Assembly: GCA_900771035.1 (NCBI GenBank)
Contig: CAAGML010000098.1
Coordinates: forward strand, 1-11,941
Source of the DNA: Bacteroidales bacterium
GTDB taxonomy: Bacteria; Bacteroidota; Bacteroidia; Bacteroidales; Paludibacteraceae
Reading direction: 5' to 3'
Length of the DNA: 11,941 nt
The first letter of the stretch is position 1. Each line of letters opens with the position of its first letter. Below the pieces are notes generated by a model, which was not told where the DNA came from, did not search any database, and was given only the letters and a program-made list of their open reading frames with translations. Shown piece after piece: positions 1-7,658 of this stretch. The position numbers and the translations under genes were made by a program.

Positions 1-63
1 GCACAGCAATCTGCTCAAAACAAACTTCAAAAACCCTCAAAATGAATTTATAGAACTCACCTT

Positions 64-81
64 AAATAATAACTTGGTACA
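64..81 (+). repeat. 18-bp motif, left copy
   Basis: AAATAATAACTTGGTACA is found here and again, identical and in the same orientation, at 11873-11890. In both places it lies in AT-rich non-coding DNA. It contains TAACTTGG, one mismatch from the Bacteroidota -7 consensus TAnnTTTG, so it may be a promoter core. Attachment sites are unlikely because the copies would bracket mutL and asd, which are core genes. Confidence 0.6.
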
Positions 82-115
82 TATTCATCTTAACTGAATG
101 TCTATAGGTCAGGGG

Positions 116-152
116 TACGTCTATGGTTTGCATGGGCTACGTCTTTGGATTG
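116..152. repeat. Two 15-bp direct repeats, 22-bp period
   Basis: TACGTCTATGGTTTG (116-130) is followed by TACGTCTTTGGATTG (138-152). They match at 13 of 15 positions, and a GGG run precedes each. A 22-bp period is close to two helical turns, which would put both units on the same DNA face, as expected for paired operator half-sites. A regulatory role for the downstream operon is inference. Confidence 0.5.
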
Positions 153-211
153 TGCCAATTTAATATTTCATTTAATTAAAACGTCACAGAACCGTAAAAA
201 CACATATAACT

Positions 212-511
212 ATGGCATTAGGACTGAAAATTTTCCATACTCCCAAGCCACGTGGCTTCAACCATGTGAACATATATTACGACCCGGAGAAAGAGGAGCG
301 CGAGGAGCGTGAGAACAGGGTCAACAAGGAACTCGGAATCAAGCAGGAGGAGTTCAAGACCTCTATTAAACGAGGCTCTTTCCGTCGTCTGCATAAGATT
401 GAGGGCGGTGGTTCGGGCAGTGATGTGCGTAGTGCCGCCCGTGCCGCGAACATACGTTTTGCGATAATAGCGGCGGTGCTTATACTTGTCTTTTGGCTTC
501 TTTTGATGTGA
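212..511 (+). CDS. Small tail-anchored protein of unknown function, upstream of mutL
   Basis: The 99-residue product has a basic N-terminus rich in Pro and aromatic residues (KPRGFNH near 12-18, IYYDP at 21-25), a highly charged Glu/Arg helix (about 26-60), a Gly/Ser linker (65-70) and a single hydrophobic C-terminal segment (about 82-99) ending at the stop codon. That suggests a cytosolic domain held to the inner membrane by a C-terminal anchor. My recollection is that similar small proteins sit next to mutL in other Bacteroidales and are sometimes labelled riboflavin synthase subunit beta. Nothing in this sequence supports that name. The stop codon lies one base before the mutL start, so the two genes are almost certainly co-transcribed. 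The function is unknown. Confidence 0.8.
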   Translation: MALGLKIFHTPKPRGFNHVNIYYDPEKEEREERENRVNKELGIKQEEFKTSIKRGSFRRLHKIEGGGSGSDVRSAARAANIRFAIIAAVLILVFWLLLM

Positions 512-512
512 T

Positions 513-2339
513 ATGGATATAGTACGGCAATTACCCGATTCTGTTGCTAACCAGATAGCCGCCGGCGAGGTTGTGCAGCGTCCTGCCTCTGTGGTCAAGG
601 AGTTGACGGAGAATGCAGTAGATGCAGGTGCTACGCTTGTCAAGGTTATTGTCACAGGTGCAGGTCGTCAGTCCATTCAGGTGATTGACAACGGCTGTGG
701 CATGAGCGAGAGTGACGCGCGTATGTCTTTCGAGCGTCACGCCACAAGCAAAATACGCAATGCCGAGGATTTGTTTGAGATTCAGACCATGGGCTTTCGT
801 GGCGAGGCTCTTGCCTCTATTGCCGCCGTTGCGCAGGTCGAGGTTCGCACACGTCGTGAGGAGGATAGGGTAGGGGTGTTGATTGAAATCAATGGCAGCA
901 GGGTTGAGCGTCAGGAGCCTGTCGAGTGTCAGAAGGGTACACGTTTTGTGGTCAAGAACCTTTTCTACAACGTTCCTGCACGCCGCAAATTCCTCAAGAC
1001 TGACGAGACGGAGATGAAGAACATCCTCACGGAGTTCCAGCGTGTCGCCATTGCCCACGAGAATGTGGCGTTCGAGCTTTACAACGGCAATGAGTTGATG
1101 ATGAACCTCCCCGCAGGCAATTTCCGTCAACGTGTCACGCAACTTTACGGCAAGAACAAGAAGAGTTTCGCACAGGACCTTATACCAATTCATGCCGAGA
1201 CTACGATTGTAAATATTGACGGTTTTGTGGGGCGTCCTGAGTCTGCAGGCAAATACACGCCGCAGGTTTTCCTTGCCAATAACCGCTTCATCATGCACCC
1301 GTTGCTCCGCCGTGCTGTCATTCAGGCTTACGACCGTATGTTGCAGAATGGTGCTGTTCCTCTCTTTTTCGTAAAGATAACCGTCAAGCCGTCAGCCGTT
1401 GACGTGAACATTCACCCGACGAAGACTGAGGTGAAGTTCGAGGACGAGAAGGAGATATTCTCAATACTGATGGTATGTGTGCGCGAGGCTCTTGGCAAAT
1501 ACAATGTCTCTGCGCCTATGGATTTTGACAACGACGTTGAGATTCCTAATTACCGTGAAGGCGCAAATCCTAAAATGCCGGAGGTCAATTTCGACAGGAG
1601 TTACGACCCTTTCCGCTCCTGTGGCAAGAAACCCGTTGAGCGAAACTGGCAGGAGATGTTTCAGGGGCTGAGGAACGAGGTGATTGAAGGACAGGACCAA
1701 AGGCTTGATTTCCATGGCGAGGAATTAAGGGTGAATGCAGGACTGTCGGTCAATACCTCTCTGGCGACATCACCTGGAAATACAATATTGGATAATAATG
1801 AGAATGTCGGCGAGTCAATCTTCTTTCGTGGCAAATGGCTCTGCGTTGCCCTCAGTTCTGGTCTTGTGGCGATTGATGTCCCTGCGGCGGTTTATCGTAT
1901 AGAGTATGACAGGCTGATGCAGAGCGAGATGGAGGTGCTTTCGCAGAGGATACTCTTCGATGAGATATTGGAACTTGATGGTGACAGCGAGTGTATATTC
2001 ACTGAGTTGGAGAAAGATTTGGAGGAGGTGGGTTTCCGTTTTGAGCAATTCGGGCGTTCAATGTACAGGGTGACTTCTGTTCCTGCCGTACTTGCGGAAG
2101 ATGCGGACAGGATAGCACTCATCAAGGAGATTATCCACGACACGCGCGAGGGTGTTGTTGAGTTGCAGCGTGAGATGAAGTCGCAGTTGGCTTCGCGTAT
2201 TGCCCGTTGTGCCAGCAGGATACGCCGTGAACATCTCAGCCGTGAGGAACGTGAGCGTCTTGTGGCGCGTCTTTTCGCCTCGTCAAACCCCAACACCACA
2301 CCTGACGGCAAAACAATAGTAAAAAGAATAGAATTATGA
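513..2339 (+). CDS. mutL: DNA mismatch repair protein MutL
   Basis: MutL is the ATP-driven clamp that links mismatch recognition by MutS to strand incision. The N-terminal GHKL ATPase is intact: NQIAAGEVV (13-21), KELTENAVDAGA (29-40) with the catalytic Glu30 and Mg-binding Asn34, DNGCGM (59-64), RHATSKI (75-81) and GFRGEAL (94-100). The transducer domain follows, with the NIHPTK motif typical of MutL. Length is 608, normal for the family. The C-terminal domain is unusual. Where endonuclease-type MutLs have DQHA(x)2E(x)4E, this protein reads DVPAAVYRIEYD (455-466). The late metal-site motif CPHGRP appears as TPDGK (596-600), and ACHxxIR as ARCASRIR (564-571). Intrinsic nicking activity is therefore doubtful. 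The stop codon overlaps the next start in ATGA. Confidence 0.97.
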   Translation: MDIVRQLPDSVANQIAAGEVVQRPASVVKELTENAVDAGATLVKVIVTGAGRQSIQVIDNGCGMSESDARMSFERHATSKIRNAEDLFEIQTMGFRGEALASIAAVAQVEVRTRREEDRVGVLIEINGSRVERQEPVECQKGTRFVVKNLFYNVPARRKFLKTDETEMKNILTEFQRVAIAHENVAFELYNGNELMMNLPAGNFRQRVTQLYGKNKKSFAQDLIPIHAETTIVNIDGFVGRPESAGKYTPQVFLANNRFIMHPLLRRAVIQAYDRMLQNGAVPLFFVKITVKPSAVDVNIHPTKTEVKFEDEKEIFSILMVCVREALGKYNVSAPMDFDNDVEIPNYREGANPKMPEVNFDRSYDPFRSCGKKPVERNWQEMFQGLRNEVIEGQDQRLDFHGEELRVNAGLSVNTSLATSPGNTILDNNENVGESIFFRGKWLCVALSSGLVAIDVPAAVYRIEYDRLMQSEMEVLSQRILFDEILELDGDSECIFTELEKDLEEVGFRFEQFGRSMYRVTSVPAVLAEDADRIALIKEIIHDTREGVVELQREMKSQLASRIARCASRIRREHLSREERERLVARLFASSNPNTTPDGKTIVKRIEL

Positions 2340-3373
2340 AGAATAGATTTATTAAAAACCTTTTCAGCCTGAAGAGCCTTATATCTCTTATACTGATAGC
2401 GTTATGTATATTACTGCTGCTCTTTGAGGGGTGTAAGCCTGTCAGGGATTATCAGAAAAAAGAGGGGTTGGTCTTTGGCACAATCTACCACATAACATAC
2501 GATGCGGAACAACCTCTTGACAGTGTCATCGAGGCTGCGTTATGCTCTGTGGATGAGTCGCTTTCGTTGTTTAATGACCACAGCACACTTGTGCGTCTTA
2601 ACAATGGAGACACAGTGGATGTAGATGAATTATATACCGAGGTTTTCTCGGTAGGTCAGAGTGTCAATTCTGCCACCGAAGGCTGCTTTGATATGACCGT
2701 TGCGCCTCTTGTCAACCTTTACGGTTTTGGCACAGAGGGCAGAATGCAGGACACTTGCGGGCTTGCAGTCAAAGTTGACTCAATCCGCCAGTTCGTTGGC
2801 ATGGACAAATGTACGCTGGGAAGTGAAAACGGCAAGATGTGGCTTGAGGGTGGCGTGAAACTTGACGCTGCTGCCATTGCCAAGGGTTTTGGTTGTGATG
2901 TGGTGGCTAAGGCGTTGTCGGATAACGGTTGTAATGATTATTGCGTAGAGATTGGCGGAGAAGTGGTGGTCAGAGGTCTCAGTCCTCGTGGCGACAAATG
3001 GCGTATAGGTGTCAACAAGCCTGAAGAGGATACCACCTGTATGAATGCAGAGATTGAGAAGGTTATGGAACTTACCGACTGTGCGATGGCTACAAGCGGT
3101 AATTATCGTAACTTCTACGAGGTTGACAAGACCAAGGTTGGTCATACCGTTGACCCACGTACAGGCAAATTGGCGAAAACAGATATGCTCAGTGCGACTA
3201 TTATCGCTGACCGTTGCATTGTGGCTGACGCTTGGGCGACGGCATGTATGGTCGCAGGTGTCAGGCAGGCGACTGAGTGGATGATGAATCATCAGGAACT
3301 CAGTGCTTTCTTCATATACGAAGAGAATGGCGAAATGAAAACAATAACGATAACAAAAGGGAAAAAGGAATGA
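2336..3373 (+). CDS. apbE: FAD:protein FMN transferase (ApbE family)
   Basis: ApbE proteins act outside the cytoplasmic membrane and attach FMN from FAD to Thr or Ser of flavoproteins such as NqrB/NqrC and RnfG/RnfD. This 345-residue protein has a hydrophobic N-terminal signal (about 11-30) followed by Cys33. Other Bacteroidota ApbEs are often lipoproteins, but the residues before Cys33 (FEG) are a poor lipobox, so it may be lipidated or simply anchored. Family motifs are present: FDMTVAPLV (118-126), [14 protein letters not shown] (175-188), IGGEV (206-210), ATSGNYRNF (252-260), HTVDPRTG (270-277) and ADAWAT (297-302), where Asp298 and Thr302 match the Mg/FAD-site residues. The start overlaps the mutL stop and the stop overlaps the asd start, both as ATGA. 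Its flavoprotein target is not in the window. Confidence 0.93.
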   Translation: MKNRFIKNLFSLKSLISLILIALCILLLLFEGCKPVRDYQKKEGLVFGTIYHITYDAEQPLDSVIEAALCSVDESLSLFNDHSTLVRLNNGDTVDVDELYTEVFSVGQSVNSATEGCFDMTVAPLVNLYGFGTEGRMQDTCGLAVKVDSIRQFVGMDKCTLGSENGKMWLEGGVKLDAAAIAKGFGCDVVAKALSDNGCNDYCVEIGGEVVVRGLSPRGDKWRIGVNKPEEDTTCMNAEIEKVMELTDCAMATSGNYRNFYEVDKTKVGHTVDPRTGKLAKTDMLSATIIADRCIVADAWATACMVAGVRQATEWMMNHQELSAFFIYEENGEMKTITITKGKKE

Positions 3374-4368
3374 AAATAGCAATAGTCGGCGCAAGTGGCG
3401 CTGTTGGTCAGGAGTTTCTCCGTGTACTGGAACAGAGGGGTTTCGGCGGTGATGTTGTGGCTTTGTTTGGTTCGTCACGCAGTGCGGGAACCTCATATAC
3501 AATCGGTGGCAGAAGTCTCACAGTGCAGGAACTCAGACATGGCGAACAATTCAAAGACATGGACATTGTCTTTACCTCGGCAGGTGCTTCTGTGTCAAAG
3601 GAATATGCTGATGATATTACACGCTTTGGAGCAACGATGATTGACAACAGCAGCGCTTTCCGTATGGACGATGATGTGCCTTTGGTTGTACCGGAGGTCA
3701 ATCCACGTGATGCCTTCAATGCTCCACGGCACATAATAGCCAATCCTAACTGCACGACAATCCAGATGGTTGTCGCCCTTCAGGCCATCGAGCAACTGTC
3801 GCATGTGCGTCGTGTGCGTGTGGCTACTTATCAGGCTGCCTCGGGTGCAGGTGCGCAGGCGATGGCAGAGTTGGAACAGCAGTATCGCGAGGTGCTGGCA
3901 GGAAAGCCTGTGACGGTAAGGAAATTCGCCCATCAGTTGGCTTTCAATATGATACCTCATGTTGATGTGTTCATGGACAATGACTATACCAAGGAAGAGA
4001 TGAAGATGTTCAACGAGACTCGCAAGATTATGCATTCTGACATACGTGTCTCGGCAACATGTGTGCGTGTTCCTTCGTTACGTGCTCACAGCGAGGCTGT
4101 TTGGGTAGAGACTGAGCGCAAGATAACACCTGCCGAACTTCGTGCCGCATTTAATGCTTTCCCTGGCATAATAGTCATGGACGAGCCTGCCAACAACGTC
4201 TATCCTATGCCGCTTGACCTTTCAGGCAAAGACGAGGTGTTCGTTGGCAGAATACGTGAGGATATATCGGTGGATAACGGATTGACATTCTGGTGCGTGA
4301 GTGACCAGATACGCAAAGGTGCGGCACTCAACGCAGTACAGATTGCGGAAACATTGATTAAAGGATGA
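3370..4368 (+). CDS. asd: Aspartate-semialdehyde dehydrogenase
   Basis: The enzyme reduces aspartyl-4-phosphate to aspartate 4-semialdehyde with NADPH. The product feeds lysine/diaminopimelate, threonine and methionine synthesis, and in Bacteroides-type spermidine synthesis also serves as the aminopropyl source. I chose the start at 3370, giving 332 residues, because the protein then opens with [14 protein letters not shown], the NADP-binding Rossmann loop. An upstream in-frame ATG at 3277 would add 31 unrelated residues inside apbE. Catalytic Cys128 lies in NPNCTT (125-130), Gln155 in TYQAASGAG (153-161), and the substrate-site Arg233 and His240 in RVPSLRAH (233-240). AFNMIPH (191-197) is also typical. 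It overlaps both neighbours by ATGA. Confidence 0.97.
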   Translation: MKIAIVGASGAVGQEFLRVLEQRGFGGDVVALFGSSRSAGTSYTIGGRSLTVQELRHGEQFKDMDIVFTSAGASVSKEYADDITRFGATMIDNSSAFRMDDDVPLVVPEVNPRDAFNAPRHIIANPNCTTIQMVVALQAIEQLSHVRRVRVATYQAASGAGAQAMAELEQQYREVLAGKPVTVRKFAHQLAFNMIPHVDVFMDNDYTKEEMKMFNETRKIMHSDIRVSATCVRVPSLRAHSEAVWVETERKITPAELRAAFNAFPGIIVMDEPANNVYPMPLDLSGKDEVFVGRIREDISVDNGLTFWCVSDQIRKGAALNAVQIAETLIKG

Positions 4369-5345
4369 GACGGCTTCTTGCAGAGTGGGAACATCAGCGC
4401 ATGGTGCAACTGACGTGGCCTCATGCAGCTACTGACTGGAATTATATCCTTGCTGATGCTGAGGATAATTTTCTGCGCATTGCCTGTGCGATAATGCGTT
4501 ACGGGAAGCTTGTCGTGATTTCGGAAGATGCTGAGAGAATACACCGTCTTTTGGGTGAAGATGTTGAGGTCTTGGAGATTGCGAGTAACGACACATGGGC
4601 GAGAGACCATGGGGGAATAACCGTTGAGGAGGATGGAAAAAAGAAAGTGTTGGACTTCTGTTTCAACGGTTGGGGAATGAAGTTTGCCGCTGACAAAGAT
4701 AATCTTATTACTGAGAGAATGGCGGAGCGAGGTTGTTTCGAGCGTCTCAACTGCCGTGATTATGTGCTTGAGGGAGGTTCGATTGAGACTGACGGCTGTG
4801 GAACGTTGCTGACCACGTCTCTCTGTCTTCTTTCGCCAAACCGCAATGCAACGCTCACCCGTGAAGGTGTTGAGGAGCGTCTCTGCCGTGAGTTTGGCGT
4901 TAACCGTATCTTGTGGCTTGAGCATGGGGCTATGGCAGGTGACGACACTGATTCACATATAGATACCCTTGCACGTCTTGCGCCTGACGACACAATAATA
5001 TATCAGGGGTGTCAGAATCCTGACGACTCACATTATGAAGAGATGCAGGCAATGAGGCGTGAGTTGCAGGCTTTCCGTACAAAGGATGGCACGCCTTACC
5101 TGTTGGTTGAGTTGCCAATGCCTGCACCACAATACGAGGATGATTTCCGTCTGCCTGCGACATACGCCAATTACTTGGTTATCAATGGGGCAGTGCTTGT
5201 GCCAACTTACGATTGCCCGCAGGATGATGAGGCACTGAACCGCATAAAAAGCGTTTTCGCCGACCGTGATGTCATTGGCATTGATTGCCGCACGCTCATA
5301 CGTCAGCATGGCTCTCTCCATTGCGTCACTATGCAGTACTACTGA
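4365..5345 (+). CDS. aguA: Agmatine deiminase (porphyromonas-type peptidyl-arginine deiminase family)
   Basis: The protein belongs to the guanidino-group-modifying PAD_porph fold. The expected reaction is agmatine plus water to N-carbamoylputrescine and ammonia, the middle part of the arginine-to-putrescine route. At 326 residues it is slightly short of the usual 340-370. The active-site motifs are all present: NDTWARDHG (75-83), EGGSIETDG (136-144), DTDSHID (194-200) with His198, and GSLHC (316-320) with nucleophile Cys320. There is no signal peptide, which argues for a cytoplasmic agmatine deiminase rather than a secreted protein-arginine deiminase. The start overlaps the asd stop (ATGA) and the stop overlaps the next start (TGATG). 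No N-carbamoylputrescine amidohydrolase gene lies in the window. Confidence 0.92.
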   Translation: MRRLLAEWEHQRMVQLTWPHAATDWNYILADAEDNFLRIACAIMRYGKLVVISEDAERIHRLLGEDVEVLEIASNDTWARDHGGITVEEDGKKKVLDFCFNGWGMKFAADKDNLITERMAERGCFERLNCRDYVLEGGSIETDGCGTLLTTSLCLLSPNRNATLTREGVEERLCREFGVNRILWLEHGAMAGDDTDSHIDTLARLAPDDTIIYQGCQNPDDSHYEEMQAMRRELQAFRTKDGTPYLLVELPMPAPQYEDDFRLPATYANYLVINGAVLVPTYDCPQDDEALNRIKSVFADRDVIGIDCRTLIRQHGSLHCVTMQYY

Positions 5346-6331
5346 TGAAGGAAGAACTCTTGAAATACAATTCCGTGGCTGTTGTCGGCACTGCAAAGAA
5401 TGTTGGCAAGACGGTGACTATTAACTATATATTGTCGCAGTTGCGTGACACAGGGCGTGTTCTCGGGCTTACCTCCGTGGGCTATGACGGTGAAGGTCTT
5501 GACCAGGTGACGGAGACTGCCAAACCTGAGATAACACTCTATGAGGGAATGATTTTCACCACGGCAGAGCAGCAATATGCCGGTCGCAGACTGACGGCTG
5601 AGATTCTTGAGATCTCTGGTCGCAGAACCTCTGTCGGACGACCAGTAACTGCCCGTGTGAAGGTTCAGGGCAAATGTATAATCTCCGGTCCTGCCGACAC
5701 TTGGTCGTTGCGAAACCTGATACGGAGATACAGTGAATTGGGTGTTGACCTTACGTTGGTGGATGGTGCACAGTCCAGGATGTCGCTTGCCTCGCCAACG
5801 GTGACAGATGCGATGGTTCTTGCCACAGGTGCCGCACTTTCAGCCAATATGCGGCAGGTGGTGATGGCGACACGTTTCGCCTGCCAACTGATTGAGATAG
5901 GGGAGTGTAGCGACGACCTCAAACTGGTTTTCAGGGATTGCGGCAAGGGTGTATGGACCCTTTCTGAAGATGGGACATTGCGGCTAACGGAGATAAAAAC
6001 CGCTCTTTCGGGAAATATCCCTGAGATGGGAGGGGTGAAGGCTATATATGTTTCGGGGGCAGTGGGCGACAGGTTCGTGGAAAGATTAAAAATGCAGAAC
6101 CGAGCAATAGAGTTGGTTGTAGGCGACTTCACGAAACTCTTCCTCACGCAGGCCGTCTATGCGCAACTCCTTCGTTCAAAGGTACATATATCCGTAATGT
6201 ACAAAAGCCGTCTTGTGGCGGTTACAGCCAACCCCTGGTCACCACAGGGATTCACGATGGACAGCCGTGAGTTGTGCGACAGGTTACGGGAAGCCACCGG
6301 CGTTGATGTTTATGACGTAATGAGACTATGA
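5345..6331 (+). CDS. P-loop protein resembling aminomutase-reactivase subunit KamB
   Basis: The 328-residue product has an N-terminal Walker A loop GTAKNVGKT (15-23), a switch-like segment TSVGYDGEGLD (43-53) and a likely Walker B aspartate in LTLVDGA (136-142, Asp140), then SPTVTDAMVLATGA (150-163). The rest has no signal or membrane segment, so it should be a cytosolic NTPase. From memory, the GxAKNxGKT loop followed by DGE and by VDGA...SP.VTD...LATGA matches the KamB/OrfX group found in clostridial and fusobacterial lysine- and ornithine-fermentation clusters. There it is paired with a MutS-like KamC and proposed to reactivate the B12/PLP aminomutase. The following gene is just such a MutS-like ATPase. 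I chose start 5345 because an earlier in-frame ATG (5285) lies deep inside aguA and the Walker strand begins just after this Met. The exact substrate is uncertain. Confidence 0.6.
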   Translation: MKEELLKYNSVAVVGTAKNVGKTVTINYILSQLRDTGRVLGLTSVGYDGEGLDQVTETAKPEITLYEGMIFTTAEQQYAGRRLTAEILEISGRRTSVGRPVTARVKVQGKCIISGPADTWSLRNLIRRYSELGVDLTLVDGAQSRMSLASPTVTDAMVLATGAALSANMRQVVMATRFACQLIEIGECSDDLKLVFRDCGKGVWTLSEDGTLRLTEIKTALSGNIPEMGGVKAIYVSGAVGDRFVERLKMQNRAIELVVGDFTKLFLTQAVYAQLLRSKVHISVMYKSRLVAVTANPWSPQGFTMDSRELCDRLREATGVDVYDVMRL

Positions 6332-7596
6332 ATGGATTTATAGATAAAATAGAGAGACTGGCAAGTTTCAGTCTCCGTAGTTCCGTGGGGCGTAAAGCTC
6401 TTCATTCCCTGACTTTCACCACTGATGTCTCAGCGTTGAATGAGGAGTACGAATGGACGGCAAAAGTGGGACGTATGGTCAATGACGTGATGGTGCATGC
6501 GCTCAGCGAGGTGCAGGACATCGAGGGTACAATCCGCCGTCTCGCTGCTGGTGAGGTGCTTGACGACGTGCAGCTGTACGAGGTTAAACATCTTGCCATC
6601 GTCTCGGCGCAAATCCGCAACTCAGGAGCCGATTGGTTGGAGAACCTTTTGGGGGTCGTCGCAATACTTGACCCCAACAAAGAGGGCATTGACACATTTT
6701 ATATATATGACAGTTACGACGAACGGTTGGCTGAGATGCGCCGTGAGTGGCGTGAGCCTACGGCTGAGCAGTTTGCGGCGATGAGCGAGGCTGAGGACCG
6801 TGTGCGTCAGCGTCTTTCGCATGAACTGAAGATTTGGTCTGCCCGACTGCAAAAAACGCTTACGGAGCTTGGGCTTCTTGACCTCAGAATAGCCAAATGG
6901 CAGATGGCTGAGAAAGAACGATTAACCATACCACGTTTTTCGGAAAACACGACAACGTATAAAGGGCTTTTCAATATCGAGACACGCAATGCGCTGAAAT
7001 CCAAAGGGAGGAAATACCAGTCAGTGGATGTGTCGTTTGGCAGTTTCCCTACGATAGTCACAGGTATGAATATGGGTGGAAAGACTGTTCTGTTGAAATC
7101 GTTGGCGGCTGCGCAGGAGTTGTGCCAGTATGGCTTTTTCGTCCCTGCCGCCGAGGCTTCAATAATGCCTGTGGACGATGTGCTGATGTGCATTGACGAC
7201 GGTCAGGACCACCTCAGCGGACTTTCCAGTTTCGCCGCCGAGATGTTGGCTGTTGACTCTATGATAAAAACCACCGAAAATGGCGGAAGGGTGCTTGTGC
7301 TGATTGACGAACTGGCACGCACCACCAACCCTGTCGAGGGGCGTATCATTGTCGGGAAGGTGGTAGAACGGCTGAAAAGAAACAATGTGCCTTCGTTTGT
7401 CACGACCCATTACGACGGCATTCACGGTGATTACAGACGATTGAGAGTCAGGGGATTGAAAGAGGATGGCAAAATCACCGACCTCAGTGAATTGGAAAGC
7501 GTCATTGACTATTCCCTTGTCGAGACGACCGAGGAAGAGGTGCCCCGCGAGGCTCTGCGTGTGGCGGAAATGCTGGGCATTAAACTTTTTTCGTGA
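6328..7596 (+). CDS. MutS-type ATPase resembling aminomutase-reactivase ATPase KamC
   Basis: At 422 residues this is half the length of MutS and has only the ATPase part. Walker A is TGMNMGGKT (245-253), the ABC-like signature GLSSFAAEM (298-306), Walker B RVLVLIDELART (321-332), and the switch histidine sits in TTHYD (359-363, His361). It lacks the mismatch-binding N-terminal domain with its Phe-x-Glu motif, and the N-terminal 200 residues look helical, with charged lever-like stretches around 150-200. It is therefore unlikely to be a mismatch-repair protein despite mutL upstream. The partner gene immediately before it (ATGA overlap) makes a KamB/KamC-like pair the best reading. Other MutS-like families (MutS2, MutS domain V proteins) are the alternative. 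It ends the operon, with no clear terminator after it. Confidence 0.65.
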   Translation: MNGFIDKIERLASFSLRSSVGRKALHSLTFTTDVSALNEEYEWTAKVGRMVNDVMVHALSEVQDIEGTIRRLAAGEVLDDVQLYEVKHLAIVSAQIRNSGADWLENLLGVVAILDPNKEGIDTFYIYDSYDERLAEMRREWREPTAEQFAAMSEAEDRVRQRLSHELKIWSARLQKTLTELGLLDLRIAKWQMAEKERLTIPRFSENTTTYKGLFNIETRNALKSKGRKYQSVDVSFGSFPTIVTGMNMGGKTVLLKSLAAAQELCQYGFFVPAAEASIMPVDDVLMCIDDGQDHLSGLSSFAAEMLAVDSMIKTTENGGRVLVLIDELARTTNPVEGRIIVGKVVERLKRNNVPSFVTTHYDGIHGDYRRLRVRGLKEDGKITDLSELESVIDYSLVETTEEEVPREALRVAEMLGIKLFS

Positions 7597-7600
7597 AACG

Positions 7601-7632
7601 CTTGTTTTAATGAAATATTTTCCGTAACTTTG
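7601..7632 (+). promoter_or_regulatory. Bacteroidota-type promoter for the WG-repeat lipoprotein gene
   Basis: TTG at 7602-7604 and TAACTTTG at 7625-7632 are separated by 20 bp. This fits the Bacteroides consensus (TTG near -33, TAnnTTTG near -7) exactly. Transcription should start near 7640, leaving a short leader before the ATG at 7659. The gene can therefore be expressed apart from the upstream operon. Confidence 0.7.
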
Positions 7633-7658
7633 CCCCCTCAATTAATTATCGTAAGCCT

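Larger units (their letters stand above)
1..211. other. Non-coding leader upstream of the mutL operon
   Basis: I see no gene in this AT-rich stretch. It contains an 18-bp motif (64-81) shared with the right edge of the window, a short inverted repeat ATTCA/TGAAT (83-87 and 95-99), and a pair of direct repeats with a 22-bp period (116-152). No exact Bacteroidota -7 box (TAnnTTTG) is present. The closest is TAACTTGG at 70-77, inside the 18-bp motif, with no good TTG about 20 bp upstream. It probably carries the promoter and control region for the seven-gene run that begins at 212, but that is inferred from position only. Confidence 0.5.

Noticed and set aside
3277..3369. An earlier start for asd adding 31 residues
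   Set aside because: The extension lies inside apbE in another frame, has no family similarity, and the Rossmann strand starts at the Met at 3370.
6328..7596. MutS mismatch-repair partner of the upstream mutL
   Set aside because: The protein has only the ATPase part (422 residues), lacks the mismatch-binding domain, and overlaps a P-loop partner as in KamB/KamC pairs.
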